A DNA stretch of 32,304 bases from Thermoflexia bacterium (GTDB taxonomy: Bacteria > Chloroflexota > Anaerolineae > B4-G1 > DUEL01): NCBI GenBank assembly GCA_011192125.1, contig DUEL01000040.1, positions 1-32,304 of the forward strand. The letters run 5' to 3'. The notes below the pieces were generated by a model. That model made no database searches. It was not told the DNA's origin and was given only the letters and a program-made list of their open reading frames with translations. Position numbers and translations under genes: made by a program. The stretch's first letter is position 1. The number at the start of each line of letters is the position of its first letter. Shown piece by piece: positions 16,802 to 24,844 of this stretch.

Positions 16802-16809
16802 GGGGGGTA

Positions 16810-17592
16810 TCAGGGGGCGGCGGTGAACCAACGGGCTTGGAGCCGGTCCAGGGTGCCGTCGTCGCGCATCGCGGCCAGGATTTCGTCGATCGCTTCCAGG
16901 AGCCGACGGTCCTCCCGCCGCACCGCGATAGCGTAGGGTTCGGAGGTCACCATCGGCTCCACGATCCGCAGTCCCTCCATACTCGTCATCAGCGCGGAGA
17001 GGTGATCCACCAGTGCCGCGTCCGCCTCTCCCGCGGCTACCTTCGCCAGCGCTTCGTCGGCGGTCTGGCAGGGGAGGATGGTGAGCGAGGCCAGCCGCCG
17101 CGCCCAGGCCCGCGCCTCCACGTCCCCTGCGCTGCCGAACTCCACCGCCACCGTTCGCCCATCGAGGTCCGCCATCCCGTCGATTCCCTCGGTTCCCTCG
17201 GCCATCACCAGCACCTGCCCGGCGTCGAAGTAGGGGGTTGAGTAGGTAAAGTCGGCGGTCCGGGTGGGGTCGACGTAGAGGGCGGAGATCACCACGTCCA
17301 CCTGCTCGGCGGTGAGGCTGTCGTAGAGTCCATCGTAGGGGAGGTTGGCGACGAAGCGAGGTTCCACCCCCAGCCGGGTGGCGATCTCCCGCGCCAGGTC
17401 CACGTCGAACCCCACCAGGTTCCCCTCCCCGTCGATGTACTCGAACGGGGGGTAACTGGCGTCCATCCCCACCCGCAGCACGCCCGTCTCCAACACCCGG
17501 TCGAGGGCATCGGGGGAGGGGCGACAGGTAGCGAGGAGGAGCACCAGCACGGCGATGAGAGACCGGCGGCTAATGAACGAGAGGTTACGCAT
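16810..17592 (-). CDS. Family 3 solute-binding lipoprotein (amino-acid-type ABC transporter)
   Basis: A 260-residue periplasmic-binding-type protein. Residues 1-23 form a lipoprotein signal, ISRRSLIAVLVLLLATC, with C23 as lipidation site; the LATC box is slightly unusual. The mature part shows the SBP family 3 pattern: VLRVGMDASYPPFEYIDGEG, LVGFDVDLAREIATRLG, DVVISALYVDPTRTADFTYS and the second lobe GRTVAVEFGSAGDVEARAWA. The ligand is probably an amino acid or related small molecule. No permease or ATPase gene is adjacent, so it is an orphan here. ATG 17592 lies 2 nt beyond the glycosidase stop and is embedded in an 8-nt periodic repeat; no clear Shine-Dalgarno site is seen, so translational coupling is likely. 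Confidence 0.88.
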   Translation of the reverse strand: MRNLSFISRRSLIAVLVLLLATCRPSPDALDRVLETGVLRVGMDASYPPFEYIDGEGNLVGFDVDLAREIATRLGVEPRFVANLPYDGLYDSLTAEQVDVVISALYVDPTRTADFTYSTPYFDAGQVLVMAEGTEGIDGMADLDGRTVAVEFGSAGDVEARAWARRLASLTILPCQTADEALAKVAAGEADAALVDHLSALMTSMEGLRIVEPMVTSEPYAIAVRREDRRLLEAIDEILAAMRDDGTLDRLQARWFTAAP

Positions 17593-17632
17593 ACTCACTG
17601 ATTCGCTGATTCGCTGGCTCGCTGACTCTGTC
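17593..17632. repeat. Octanucleotide-periodic tract at the glycosidase/solute-binding protein junction
   Basis: Five 8-nt units on the plus strand: actcactg, attcgctg, attcgctg, gctcgctg, actctgtc. They encode the last residues of the upstream glycosidase (SQRASESANQ) and reach to the start codon of the solute-binding protein. Confidence 0.8.
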
Positions 17633-18749
17633 CCGTATACTCCTGCACCGCCAGGTAGATGGGCTTGGGCCGGAAGTCGTCGGTGACGAAGGTGTAGTAG
17701 TCCTGGTAGTTGTGCAGAGGAGCCGGGTAGCGGAAGGCCCACATCGCCACGACGCGGCACCAGGGCCAGTTCTGGCGGGCCCACTCGTAGGCGCCGATGG
17801 TGTAGGCGATCCGCTGGGCGGGGCGGACGGCCCGGGTCCAGCGGGGGTGGTCGTTCCACCCGGCCTCGGTGACGTAGATCGGTTTGTTGCCGTCGCCAAA
17901 CTCCTCCATCACCGCCCGCAGCAGTTCGGTACGGCGGAAGTTGATCACGTCCGGCGCGGGGTCGGCCTCCGGGGGGAAGCCCAGCCCGTAGGCGTGGACC
18001 GCCAACCCGTCGAAGTAGGGAGCCGCGCCCGCTTCGTACATTCCCCTCAGGTAGTCCAGGTCGTTCAGGCCGGCGGGGCTGCCGGGGGGCTCCAGGGTGG
18101 GGGCCAGCGCGCCGGCCAGCACCACCACGTCCGGGTTGGCCGCGTGGGCCGCCGGATACACCGCCCGCAGCAGGTCGACGTAGGCTGCAGGGTCCACCGG
18201 CCGGTACCCCCACTCGAAACTCAGGTTGGGCTCGTTCCAGACGATGATGTGATCGACCTGCCCCCGGTATCGGGCGGCGAAAGTGGCGACGAAATCGGCG
18301 AAAGCCTCATACCCATCGGGGTCTAGGTACGTGAACGTCGTCTCCTCCGGCCGGGCCCACTGGGGCACCCAGCCGATCCGGGCGATCACCGTCAACCCCT
18401 GGGCGCGGGCGTGGCGGACCACCATATCGACGTGGTCCCAGTCGTACCGGCCCGGCTCCGGCTCGTAGTAGGCCCAGGGGAAGAACTCGACAATCCACGG
18501 CGCGCCCATCTCCCGGACCATCTGGAGGGTGCGCTGGATCTTCCACTCCTCCACCTCGTCGGTGAGGCGGGTGTGGACGCCGACGAGGGGGTTGGTGGTG
18601 ACCACCTCCTGCGGCGGTCCCACCACGACCAGGATCGGCGGGGGGCGGAGGGAGTAGAGAACGAAGAGGGCGAGGGCAAGGCGGGGAAGCAAGAACTGCA
18701 GGAGACGGGGGGAAGGCGAAGAGGTTTGAGATATCTTGCATCGTTGCAA
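17595..18749 (-). CDS. Clan GH-A glycoside hydrolase-like protein, membrane-anchored or secreted
   Basis: About 384 residues. After a hydrophobic N-terminal segment (LLPRLALALFVLYSL) there is a (beta/alpha)8 glycosidase fold: NPLVGVHTRLTDEVEEWKI, GAPWIVEFFPWAYYEPEPG, the acid/base motif VWNEPN with E173, and the nucleophile motif IYVTEAGWN with E295. These are the two catalytic glutamates of clan GH-A (families such as GH5, GH39 and relatives). It should act outside the cytoplasm on a plant, microbial or own-surface polysaccharide; the substrate is not readable. The start is uncertain: no ATG exists in frame. TTG 18749 or GTG 18761 are candidates, both beside hairpin repeat copy 3, which abuts the 5' end. 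The C terminus is repeat-derived. Confidence 0.78.
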   Translation of the reverse strand: MQRCKISQTSSPSPRLLQFLLPRLALALFVLYSLRPPPILVVVGPPQEVVTTNPLVGVHTRLTDEVEEWKIQRTLQMVREMGAPWIVEFFPWAYYEPEPGRYDWDHVDMVVRHARAQGLTVIARIGWVPQWARPEETTFTYLDPDGYEAFADFVATFAARYRGQVDHIIVWNEPNLSFEWGYRPVDPAAYVDLLRAVYPAAHAANPDVVVLAGALAPTLEPPGSPAGLNDLDYLRGMYEAGAAPYFDGLAVHAYGLGFPPEADPAPDVINFRRTELLRAVMEEFGDGNKPIYVTEAGWNDHPRWTRAVRPAQRIAYTIGAYEWARQNWPWCRVVAMWAFRYPAPLHNYQDYYTFVTDDFRPKPIYLAVQEYTGQSQRASESANQ

Positions 18750-18756
18750 CAGGTGA

Positions 18757-18835
18757 ACCACCACAGAGGCACGGAGAGCACAGAGAAACCTCCGGAAGGG
18801 GGAGAAACTCTGTGTTCTCTGTGTCTCTGTGGTGA
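18757..18835. repeat. Dispersed CACAGAG hairpin, copy 3
   Basis: Left arm ACCACCACAGAGGCACGGAG and on to 18785, right arm CTCTGTGTTCTCTGTGTCTC and on, about 18809-18835. The arms pair with few mismatches around a 23-nt loop. It lies 33 nt after the alpha/beta hydrolase stop and at the 5' edge of the glycosidase gene. Confidence 0.88.
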
Positions 18836-18868
18836 GACGTTTATGGTCGCCTGCGTCCTTTGTGGTTC

Positions 18869-19696
18869 TCATTCCCTCTCCAGAGCGCGGAGGAGGGCGC
18901 GGTTGAAGGGTCCGGGGCGGGCCTGCTGGACCAGGTGGCCGGCCCGCGCGACGATGGTGAGATCGGCTCCGGTGTCGGCCGCCAGGCGGAGCGCGAAGCG
19001 GCGGGGCGGGACCCAGGTGTCGCGCTCGCCCCAGATCAGGTGGAGCGGCGCGCGGATCTCCCCGTAGCGACGGGCGGTCTCGTAGAAGGCTCGGTTCCAG
19101 TAGTCGCGCAGCATCCCGGCACAGGCCTCCAGGTACTCCGGCCGTTCGAAGGCCCGCCGGTAGTGGTCCAACACGTCGGGGGTGAGGAGGGTGGGGTCGG
19201 CGTACTGGGAGCGAAGGACTGGCCCCACCAGCCACGGCCCGGCGATCCATCGGGCGAGGGCGAGGAAGGGAGGGCACCGGAAGAGGTAGACAGAGGGGCG
19301 GAAGGGCGGGTGGTAGCAGACCGGGGCTACCGGTACGACCCGACGCACCCGGTCGGGGTGGTGGATCGCCAGGTAGAGGGCGACGCCACCGCCCATCGAA
19401 GAACCCACGACGTGGACCCGCTCGATGCCCAACGCGTCCAGCAACCCCAGGGCCACCCGTGCCAGGTCGTCCACCCCGAAGCGGAACCCCTCCGGCAGCC
19501 CGGATTCGCCGTGACCAGGCTGGTCGTAGGCAAGGACGCGAAACCCCGCTTCGGTCAGGGCTCCGATATTGCGGTGCCAGGTGTAGGCGGAGTCGGCGAA
19601 GCCGTGGATGAGGAGGACCGGCTCGCCCACGCCGGCCTCCGTCACCTGCAACCGGTGCCGGTCGAACGTCACGGTTCTTCGAGAGAGATCCCCCAT
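18869..19696 (-). CDS. Alpha/beta hydrolase
   Basis: A 275-residue alpha/beta-hydrolase-fold protein. It shows the oxyanion segment LLIHGFADSAYTW, DQPGHGESGLP, the nucleophile elbow GSSMGGG with S100, the acid D226 (WGERDTWVP) and H254 (ARAGHLVQ), a complete Ser-Asp-His triad in the usual order. A lid region of about 90 residues lies between the elbow and the acid. It resembles esterases and C-C hydrolases, but the substrate is unknown. ATG 19696 has GGAG about 9 nt upstream; a TTG at 19729 would overlap the previous gene. It lies 29 nt behind the ChbG-like gene, probably in the same operon. Confidence 0.88.
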   Translation of the reverse strand: MGDLSRRTVTFDRHRLQVTEAGVGEPVLLIHGFADSAYTWHRNIGALTEAGFRVLAYDQPGHGESGLPEGFRFGVDDLARVALGLLDALGIERVHVVGSSMGGGVALYLAIHHPDRVRRVVPVAPVCYHPPFRPSVYLFRCPPFLALARWIAGPWLVGPVLRSQYADPTLLTPDVLDHYRRAFERPEYLEACAGMLRDYWNRAFYETARRYGEIRAPLHLIWGERDTWVPPRRFALRLAADTGADLTIVARAGHLVQQARPGPFNRALLRALERE

Positions 19697-19725
19697 TGAG
19701 TGTGCTCCGTTAAGGCGGTGGACCG

Positions 19726-20568
19726 TCAACCGGCCCGTTGCGGATGGGCCAGGAGGTCGACATAGCCGATCAGTCGGATCCCCCGTTCCTCAATGCGCTT
19801 CCGCACTCGGGGGTCCTTCAAGGTCTCGTAATCCTCCCTACGCCAGCCCTCGGTGCCGGGATGGCAGAGGAGTTCGGTGCTTCCCTCGGGCAGGTTGTCC
19901 AGGATCTCCAGCAGAACCTCCACCGTCCGCGCGCCATCCTGGGAGAAGGCGGACTCCCAGTAGTTGGTTCGGGGGAGGCCCTTTTGGTCCACCATCCTTC
20001 GATACCGCAGTCCCTGCCAGCGGATGAACCAGGGCGGAAAGCCGCCGTAGCGGGCGGAGAGTTCTTTCGCCTTCTCCTCCAGCGCGTCGTCGAAGGGGGT
20101 ACGCACGGCCAGACCTCCGTACTCCTCAGCCAACTCCACGCTCAGGCGGAACCAGGAGGGGAAGACGTAGGGGTAATGGCAATGGAGGTCGAGATGGGAC
20201 GGGGGGCGGCCTACGTCGGCGATGAATCTCTCGATCTGAGCCTTCCATTCCGCTTTGAGTTCGGAAAGGGAGGTGACGGGGTAGCGGGCCAGGAGGGCGA
20301 TCCCGTCCCGAAAGCGGCCCTCGGAGTCGACCAGCGAGGGGACCTTTTCCGGTGGCAGGATGGGACGGCCGTCGTTCATCACCAGATGGACACCGGCGTC
20401 CCATTCCGGGTGGTCCCGCAGGAGGGCGGCAGCCCGAGGCCAGTCGGGCTGGTTGACCATCGCGCTGGTGCTGGTGACGATCCCGGCCTCGAACAGTTCG
20501 CCGATGGCTTCCACCGTGCCGGCCGGGAAGCCCAGGTCGTCGGCGTGGATGATCAATCGACGCGTCAT
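19726..20568 (-). CDS. ChbG/YdjC (HpnK) family carbohydrate deacetylase-like protein
   Basis: A 280-residue protein of the YdjC/ChbG family, metal-dependent deacetylases of N-acetylated sugars with a (beta/alpha) barrel. The metal-binding pattern is complete: H8-A-D10-D11 (LIIHADDLGF), H61 (AGVHLVMNDGRPIL), and H125, H129 and H131 (PSHLDLHCHYPYVFP). ATG 20568 is chosen because AGGAG lies 8 nt upstream and a TTG at 20610 would lie before the predicted transcription start. It begins the set running through the hydrolase, glycosidase and solute-binding protein genes, suggesting a carbohydrate-processing group. The real substrate (chitooligosaccharide or a hopanoid or lipid sugar) is open. Confidence 0.9.
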   Translation of the reverse strand: MTRRLIIHADDLGFPAGTVEAIGELFEAGIVTSTSAMVNQPDWPRAAALLRDHPEWDAGVHLVMNDGRPILPPEKVPSLVDSEGRFRDGIALLARYPVTSLSELKAEWKAQIERFIADVGRPPSHLDLHCHYPYVFPSWFRLSVELAEEYGGLAVRTPFDDALEEKAKELSARYGGFPPWFIRWQGLRYRRMVDQKGLPRTNYWESAFSQDGARTVEVLLEILDNLPEGSTELLCHPGTEGWRREDYETLKDPRVRKRIEERGIRLIGYVDLLAHPQRAG

Positions 20569-20887
20569 AGTAGGGCTCTCCTGATCGTTGGAAAGCGTGC
20601 GGTCTGACAAAGAGGATACACGAGAAGGGGTAGAGGCGCAAGTGGGACCAGGGGAGCGCAGAGGGCGCGGAGGGGGCGAGGAGAATCAGTAACAATCTAG
20701 AAGGCCGGACTTCCCTCGCCCAGCGGGATCAGAGCCGTCGAAGAGCGGTCTGTAGCCGTGGTTTCCGGTCGCCAGGGGCGTTACGACCTGCAAAACGGTT
20801 ACAGATTCGGGCGGGGAAGCGAACCTTGCAGGAATTGGGGCTCCGTTTTATAATAAGTGCGCGACAGGAGGACGCTCCTTTGATCCT
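20569..20887. other. Intergenic control region between chbG-like gene and tRNA-Leu
   Basis: No gene is seen. On the minus strand a possible promoter, TTGCGC (20641-20636) and TATCCT (20618-20613) with 17-nt spacing, could serve the ChbG-like gene. A purine-rich stretch at about 20651-20684 includes gcgcagagggcgcggag, like half of a decayed hairpin repeat. The right end carries the tRNA promoter and a short leader hairpin (AGGAG 20866-20870 with CTCCT 20875-20879). Confidence 0.6.
20826..20854 (+). promoter_or_regulatory. Promoter of tRNA-Leu
   Basis: TTGCAG at 20826-20831 and a consensus TATAAT at 20849-20854 with 17-nt spacing; the expected start is about 27 nt before the mature tRNA. Confidence 0.78.
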
Positions 20888-20970
20888 GGGGAAGTGTCGG
20901 AACTGGCAGACGAGCGTGACTTAGGATCACGTGGGTTCATCCCGTGCGGGTTCGAGTCCCGCCTTCCCCA
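20888..20970 (+). tRNA. tRNA-Leu (anticodon UAG)
   Basis: Class II tRNA. The acceptor stem GGGGAAG (20888-20894) pairs with CTTCCCC (20963-20969), with discriminator A at 20970. The anticodon stem is CGTGA/TCACG (20915-20919, 20927-20931) around loop CTTAGGA, giving anticodon TAG at 20922-20924. A long variable arm follows (about 20932-20946), typical for leucine, then the T arm GCGGG-TTCGAGT-CCCGC. CCA is not encoded and must be added enzymatically. Confidence 0.97.
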
Positions 20971-20975
20971 CTTCT

Positions 20976-21007
20976 CGGGGCGTTCAAACGCGCCCCGTGC
21001 TTTATTA
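20976..21007 (+). terminator. Intrinsic terminator after tRNA-Leu
   Basis: CGGGGCG (20976-20982) pairs with CGCCCCG (20991-20997) around an 8-nt loop, followed by TGCTTTATT. The T-run is imperfect, so some readthrough into the trigger factor gene is possible. Confidence 0.7.
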
Positions 21008-21039
21008 TCGGCTAGATGTCGCCGGACAAGGGGGAACAC

Positions 21040-22356
21040 GTGGAGCGTGCAGAACAGACATCCGACCTGCAGATTGCAACAGAAACGGTCGAGCCGCGCC
21101 AGGTGCGGCTGACCATCAACGTGCCCGAGGAACGGGTCCGGGAAGAGATGCGGCGGGTGGCCCGCACCATCGCCCGCCAGGTCTCGATCCCGGGGTTCCG
21201 CAAGGGGCGGGCACCTTACCACATCATCGCTCAGCGGTATGGGGAGGAGTTCCTGCGAGGGGAAGCCGCAGAGAACCTGATCGAACCGGTCTTCAAGGAG
21301 GCGCTGGAGCGGGAGGGGATCGAGCCGTATGCCCCGGCCTCGCTGGAGGAGGTAGAAACCGAGCCGTTGCGGTACGTCTTCACCGTGCCGCTAGCGCCGG
21401 AGGTGGACCTGGGGGATTACCGCTCGCTGCGGATCAAACCCCGCACCGTGCGGGTGACCAAGAAGGAGATCGAAGAGGCCCTGGAGCGGCTGCGTGAGGA
21501 GCACGCCGTGCTGGAGCCCCGAGAGGGCCGCGCAGTGCAAGCGGGGGATGTGGTCGCCTTTTCGGTCGAGGGCCGCACCGACCAGGGGGAGGTCTTCCTG
21601 AAGGACGACGAGGCGGAGGCCATGGTGGACCTGGAGAACGAGTGGCCCCTCCCGGGTTTCTACGAGGCGTTGGTGGGTATGGAGCCGGGAGAGGAGAAGA
21701 CGTTCCGACTGAAGGTCCCTGAGGGTTCCTCCTTTGACTTCGAAGAGGCGGAGTTCACCGTCCAGGTGAAGCAGGTCTTCGAGCGGCTCCTGCCGGGGAT
21801 AGACGACGACCTGGCGCGGACGGCGGGGTTCGACGACTTGGACGCGCTCCGGAAACACATCAAGGAGCAGATCCGCCAGCGGAAGCAGCGGGAGGCGGAT
21901 GAGGAGTATGTCGAAAAGGTGATGCAGGCGCTGGTGGAGGGGGCGAAGGTGGTCTACCCCCCCCAGGCGCTGGAGGAAGAGATTGACGAGATGGTGGAGA
22001 GCCTGGCACGGCGGGTCCAGCGGGATCTCCGGATGAGTTTTGAGGACTACTTGAAGGCGATCGGCAAGACCGAGGAGGAATTGCGGGAGGAGGCACGGCC
22101 GCAGGCTGAGGAACGGCTGCGATCCGCGCTGGTGTTCAGCCGGTTCGTCGAGGTGGAAGGGATCGAAGTGACGGACGAGGAGGTTGAGGCCCGCATCGCC
22201 GAGATCCAGAAAGCGGTGGAGGAGGAGGGGCGGAAGTGGACGCCCTCGGACGAGGATCGGCGGCAGGTGAGGAACGCGCTGCTGAGAGAGAAGATCGTCG
22301 ACCGTTTGACGGCCATCGCCCGGGGAGAGGTTGAATCAGAGGAGAAAGCGGAATGA
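21040..22356 (+). CDS. tig: Trigger factor (ribosome-associated chaperone and prolyl isomerase)
   Basis: A 438-residue trigger factor. The N-terminal ribosome-binding domain contains the signature [20 protein letters not shown] (GFRKG contacts ribosomal protein uL23). The FKBP-type prolyl isomerase domain follows ([19 protein letters not shown] through [12 protein letters not shown]), and then the long helical C-terminal chaperone arms rich in E, R and K. It folds nascent chains at the ribosome exit. GTG 21040 is preferred because of the GGGGGA site 5 nt upstream; ATG 21016 in frame would add eight residues but lacks a ribosome site. The last four bases overlap the clpP start (ATGA), the common tig-clpP arrangement. 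Confidence 0.94.
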   Translation: MERAEQTSDLQIATETVEPRQVRLTINVPEERVREEMRRVARTIARQVSIPGFRKGRAPYHIIAQRYGEEFLRGEAAENLIEPVFKEALEREGIEPYAPASLEEVETEPLRYVFTVPLAPEVDLGDYRSLRIKPRTVRVTKKEIEEALERLREEHAVLEPREGRAVQAGDVVAFSVEGRTDQGEVFLKDDEAEAMVDLENEWPLPGFYEALVGMEPGEEKTFRLKVPEGSSFDFEEAEFTVQVKQVFERLLPGIDDDLARTAGFDDLDALRKHIKEQIRQRKQREADEEYVEKVMQALVEGAKVVYPPQALEEEIDEMVESLARRVQRDLRMSFEDYLKAIGKTEEELREEARPQAEERLRSALVFSRFVEVEGIEVTDEEVEARIAEIQKAVEEEGRKWTPSDEDRRQVRNALLREKIVDRLTAIARGEVESEEKAE

Positions 22357-22952
22357 AGGGACAGAACCTGATCCCGATGGTGATCGAGTCCACTGGCAGG
22401 GGAGAGAGGGCTTACGACATCTTCTCCCTGCTGCTGCGGGAGCGGATCGTCTTCCTGGGGACTCCGATCACCGATCAGGTGGCCAACCTGATCGTGGCCC
22501 AGTTGTTGTTTCTGGACCGGGAGGATCCGGAGCGGGAGATCTCGCTCTACATTAACTGCCCGGGTGGGGTGATCCCGGCCGGGTTGGCGATCTACGACAC
22601 GATGCAGTTGTTGCGGGCGCCGATCTCCACGATCGCCGTGGGGATGGCGGCTAGTATGGCGACGGTGCTGTTGACAGCGGGGACGAAGGGACGGCGGTTC
22701 GCCTTGCCTCACGCGACGATCCACCTCCATCAGCCGTTGGGCGGCGTGCAGGGGCAGGCGGCCGATATCGAGATCGCGGCGAAGGAGATCCTTCGGATGC
22801 GGTCGCTACTCAACGAACTGTTGATGAAGCACACCGGTCTTTCCGAGGAACAGATCGAGCGTTTCACCGATCGGGACTTCTACATGACGGCAGAGCAGGC
22901 GGCGGAGTACGGGATCATTGACGAGGTGTTGCACCCAGAAGAGGTGAAGTAG
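22353..22952 (+). CDS. clpP: ATP-dependent Clp protease proteolytic subunit
   Basis: A 199-residue ClpP serine peptidase, the barrel that degrades proteins fed by ClpX, ClpA or ClpC. The catalytic triad is S101 (GMAASMAT), H126 (IHLHQPLGG) and D175 ([15 protein letters not shown]). [20 protein letters not shown] and [20 protein letters not shown] are hallmark segments. A short propeptide-like N terminus (about 20 residues) precedes the core. A clpX gene usually follows tig-clpP but here an HNH endonuclease gene comes next, so the unfoldase is elsewhere. Translation is coupled to tig by a 4-nt overlap. Confidence 0.97.
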   Translation: MKGQNLIPMVIESTGRGERAYDIFSLLLRERIVFLGTPITDQVANLIVAQLLFLDREDPEREISLYINCPGGVIPAGLAIYDTMQLLRAPISTIAVGMAASMATVLLTAGTKGRRFALPHATIHLHQPLGGVQGQAADIEIAAKEILRMRSLLNELLMKHTGLSEEQIERFTDRDFYMTAEQAAEYGIIDEVLHPEEVK

Positions 22953-22997
22953 CCGAGGTCGGCGGGTGGTGAGGGGTGGGGGGATCAAGAGGTAGCG

Positions 22998-23531
22998 GTG
23001 TACGAGGGCACTACCCAAAAGACGTCTATGAACAGCCCGGTTCTCGTCTTGAACGGGAACTACGAGCCCCTGAACGTCTGTACGACCAAGCGGGCGATGG
23101 GGCTCATCCTGGCGGGCAAAGCGACCGTGCTGGAGAACGGGCGAGGGTTCATCCGCACCGTCTCTCGGACCTTCGAGCGTCCCTCGGTGATCCGGCTGGT
23201 CTACGTGGTTCGCCGCCCCCGCCCACGGGTCCACCTGAGCAAGCGGGAGATCCTGCGACGGGATGAATACCGCTGCCAGTACTGCGGGCGGCAGGTGAGC
23301 AACCTCACGGTCGACCATGTGATTCCGCGGCATCGAGGGGGGCAGCATTGTTGGGAGAACCTCGTCGCCGCCTGTCCGCAGTGCAACCGGCGCAAGGGAG
23401 GACGGACGCTGGAGGAGGCGCGGATGAAACTGCTGCGCCAGCCTTTCGAACCCAAGCCCACCGCTCGCTACCTGTTCGGGACGTATCTACGGGAGAACGA
23501 GGAGTGGGCGAAGTACATCGACGGCTGGTGA
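22998..23531 (+). CDS. HNH endonuclease
   Basis: A 177-residue HNH nuclease of the small stand-alone bacterial type starting with the conserved VLVLNGNYEPLNVCTTKRAM. Two CxxC zinc pairs (CQYCGRQ and CPQCNRRKG) flank the HNH core DHVIPRHRGGQHCWENLV, giving a treble-clef-like beta-beta-alpha metal fold. The physiological role of the group is not established; similar proteins are chromosomal and not obviously phage-borne. GTG 22998 has an AGAGGT site nearby; ATG 23028 begins just before the conserved part and is an alternative start. It lies 45 nt after clpP in the same direction. Confidence 0.88.
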   Translation: MYEGTTQKTSMNSPVLVLNGNYEPLNVCTTKRAMGLILAGKATVLENGRGFIRTVSRTFERPSVIRLVYVVRRPRPRVHLSKREILRRDEYRCQYCGRQVSNLTVDHVIPRHRGGQHCWENLVAACPQCNRRKGGRTLEEARMKLLRQPFEPKPTARYLFGTYLRENEEWAKYIDGW

Positions 23532-23546
23532 TTTCTATCCCCTTGA

Positions 23547-23615
23547 AACCGCAGAGACACAGAGGGCACAGAGATTCCACATTTTCTCTGTGCCCTCTGT
23601 GTCTCTGTGGTGAAT
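23547..23615. repeat. Dispersed CACAGAG hairpin, copy 4
   Basis: The arm at 23549-23573 pairs with 23586-23610 over 25 bp with one mismatch around a 12-nt loop (attccacatttt), making it the most perfect copy. It sits between two converging genes, 16 nt after the HNH stop and a few nt before the dGTPase-like stop at 23619. Confidence 0.93.
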
Positions 23616-23618
23616 TCC

Positions 23619-24776
23619 CTACACCCGCTCGTGGGGGTCGAACAGTTTGGCATATTCCTGCAGGGCGAAGCGGTCGGTCATCCCGGCGATGTAGTCGCAG
23701 ACGACCCGATACAGGTCGCCCTCCTCCTCCGCCCGCTGCTGCACCTCTAAGGGCAATTGGGCGGGCTCCTCAATGTAGGTCTCGAATAGCCGGGTGATCA
23801 CCCATTCCGCCTTCTTCTGCATCCGGATCACCCGAGGGTGGCGGTAGAGGTGGTTGTAGAGGAACGTTTTGAGTTCCCTGTTCATCTGCGCCGTCTCCGG
23901 GGAGAAGGCGACGACGTTCTCGGGGAGGTTGCGCAGCTCTTCGACCGACTTGGGATCGGCCTCCTCCAGCCGCCGGGCGGTCTCGGTGACGAGGTCGGTG
24001 ACCAGCAGCCCGATGAAGCGGCGGATGATCCGGTGGCGGATCAATTCGGTGAAGTGATTCTCCTCCCAGCCGATGGATTCCTTCAGCCGTTCCCACCAGG
24101 CGATACCGCGCAGGTCCCTGGGGGTGATCAGCCCAGACCGAAGGCCGTCGTCCAGGTCGTGGGCGTTGTAGGCGATCTCGTCCGCCGGGTTGGCCAGTTG
24201 GGCCTCCAGGGTCCCCCGCTTCTCCGGCTCGAACCCCTCGGCGTCGGCGACGTCGTACTCCGTCTCGTGCTTGACGATCCCCTCTCGCACCTCCCAGGTC
24301 AGATTGAGCCCGCGGAACTCTGGGAATCGATGCTCCAGGTAATCGACGATGCGCAAACTCTGCTGGTTGTGGTCGAAGCCGCCGTGGTCGGCCATCAGCC
24401 GGTTGAGCGTCGTCTCGCCAGCGTGGCCGAAGGGGGGATGGCCCAGGTCGTGGGCCAGGCAGATGGCCTCGATCAGGTCCTCATTGGCCCCGAGGGCGCG
24501 GGCCATCGTCCGCCCGATCTGAGCGACCTCCAGGGTATGCGTCAGACGGGTGCGATAGTAGTCCCCCTCGTAGGTGATGAAGACCTGGGTCTTGTACTCC
24601 AGGCGGCGGAAGGCGGTGGTGTGGAGAATGCGGTCGCGGTCCCGCTGAAAGGCGGTTCGATAAGGATGCTCCTCCTCGGGCACGATCCGCCCTCGTGAAT
24701 CGCGGCTCTTGAAACCGTAGGGCGCGAGGGTTCGGGCTTCCCGCTCCTCGTATTCCTCTCGGGTGACCATCCCCAT
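23619..24776 (-). CDS. dgt: Deoxyguanosinetriphosphate triphosphohydrolase-like HD protein
   Basis: A 385-residue HD-superfamily hydrolase of the dGTPase type, which removes triphosphate from dNTPs and influences nucleotide pools. The N-terminal YRTAFQRDRDRILHTTAFRR is diagnostic. Metal ligands are H80 (RLTHTLEVAQ), H109-D110 (CLAHDLGHPPFGHAG) and D207 (YNAHDLDDGL). The length fits the shorter dGTPase-like subfamily rather than E. coli Dgt (about 500). ATG 24776 follows a G-run; a second ATG two codons later is equally possible. It has its own promoter. Confidence 0.93.
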   Translation of the reverse strand: MGMVTREEYEEREARTLAPYGFKSRDSRGRIVPEEEHPYRTAFQRDRDRILHTTAFRRLEYKTQVFITYEGDYYRTRLTHTLEVAQIGRTMARALGANEDLIEAICLAHDLGHPPFGHAGETTLNRLMADHGGFDHNQQSLRIVDYLEHRFPEFRGLNLTWEVREGIVKHETEYDVADAEGFEPEKRGTLEAQLANPADEIAYNAHDLDDGLRSGLITPRDLRGIAWWERLKESIGWEENHFTELIRHRIIRRFIGLLVTDLVTETARRLEEADPKSVEELRNLPENVVAFSPETAQMNRELKTFLYNHLYRHPRVIRMQKKAEWVITRLFETYIEEPAQLPLEVQQRAEEEGDLYRVVCDYIAGMTDRFALQEYAKLFDPHERV

Positions 24777-24815
24777 GGCAGCGACCCCCCCTTTTGCTGG
24801 ATGCGTAGCGGGGGT

Positions 24816-24844
24816 AGTCTAGCATCGGGGGTGGGGGTTGTCAA
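24816..24844 (-). promoter_or_regulatory. Promoter of dgt-like gene
   Basis: On the minus strand TTGACA (24844-24839) and TAGACT (24821-24816) with 17-nt spacing; the leader is about 35 nt. Confidence 0.65.

Larger units (their letters stand above)
16513..16809. other. Gene-free region of repeats between the ars operon and the solute-binding protein gene
   Basis: I see no credible gene in this stretch. It holds a palindromic element (16529-16674), a perfect 7-1-7 inverted repeat AGGTGCG-T-CGCACCT at 16716-16730, and a heptamer-periodic tract (16774-16801). The base composition and stop pattern do not resemble coding sequence in either direction. Confidence 0.7.

Noticed and set aside
16810..18213. 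Extending the solute-binding protein upstream to 18213
   Set aside because: The lipoprotein signal begins at the ATG at 17592; the upstream part is an out-of-frame reading of the glycosidase gene.
17595..19277. Extending the glycosidase gene upstream to 19277
   Set aside because: The extra part overlaps the alpha/beta hydrolase in another frame and translates the hairpin repeat; the arginine/proline-rich peptide is not protein-like.
20651..20684. A seventh hairpin repeat copy upstream of tRNA-Leu
   Set aside because: Only a decayed left-arm-like stretch is present; no pairing right arm was found within 100 nt.
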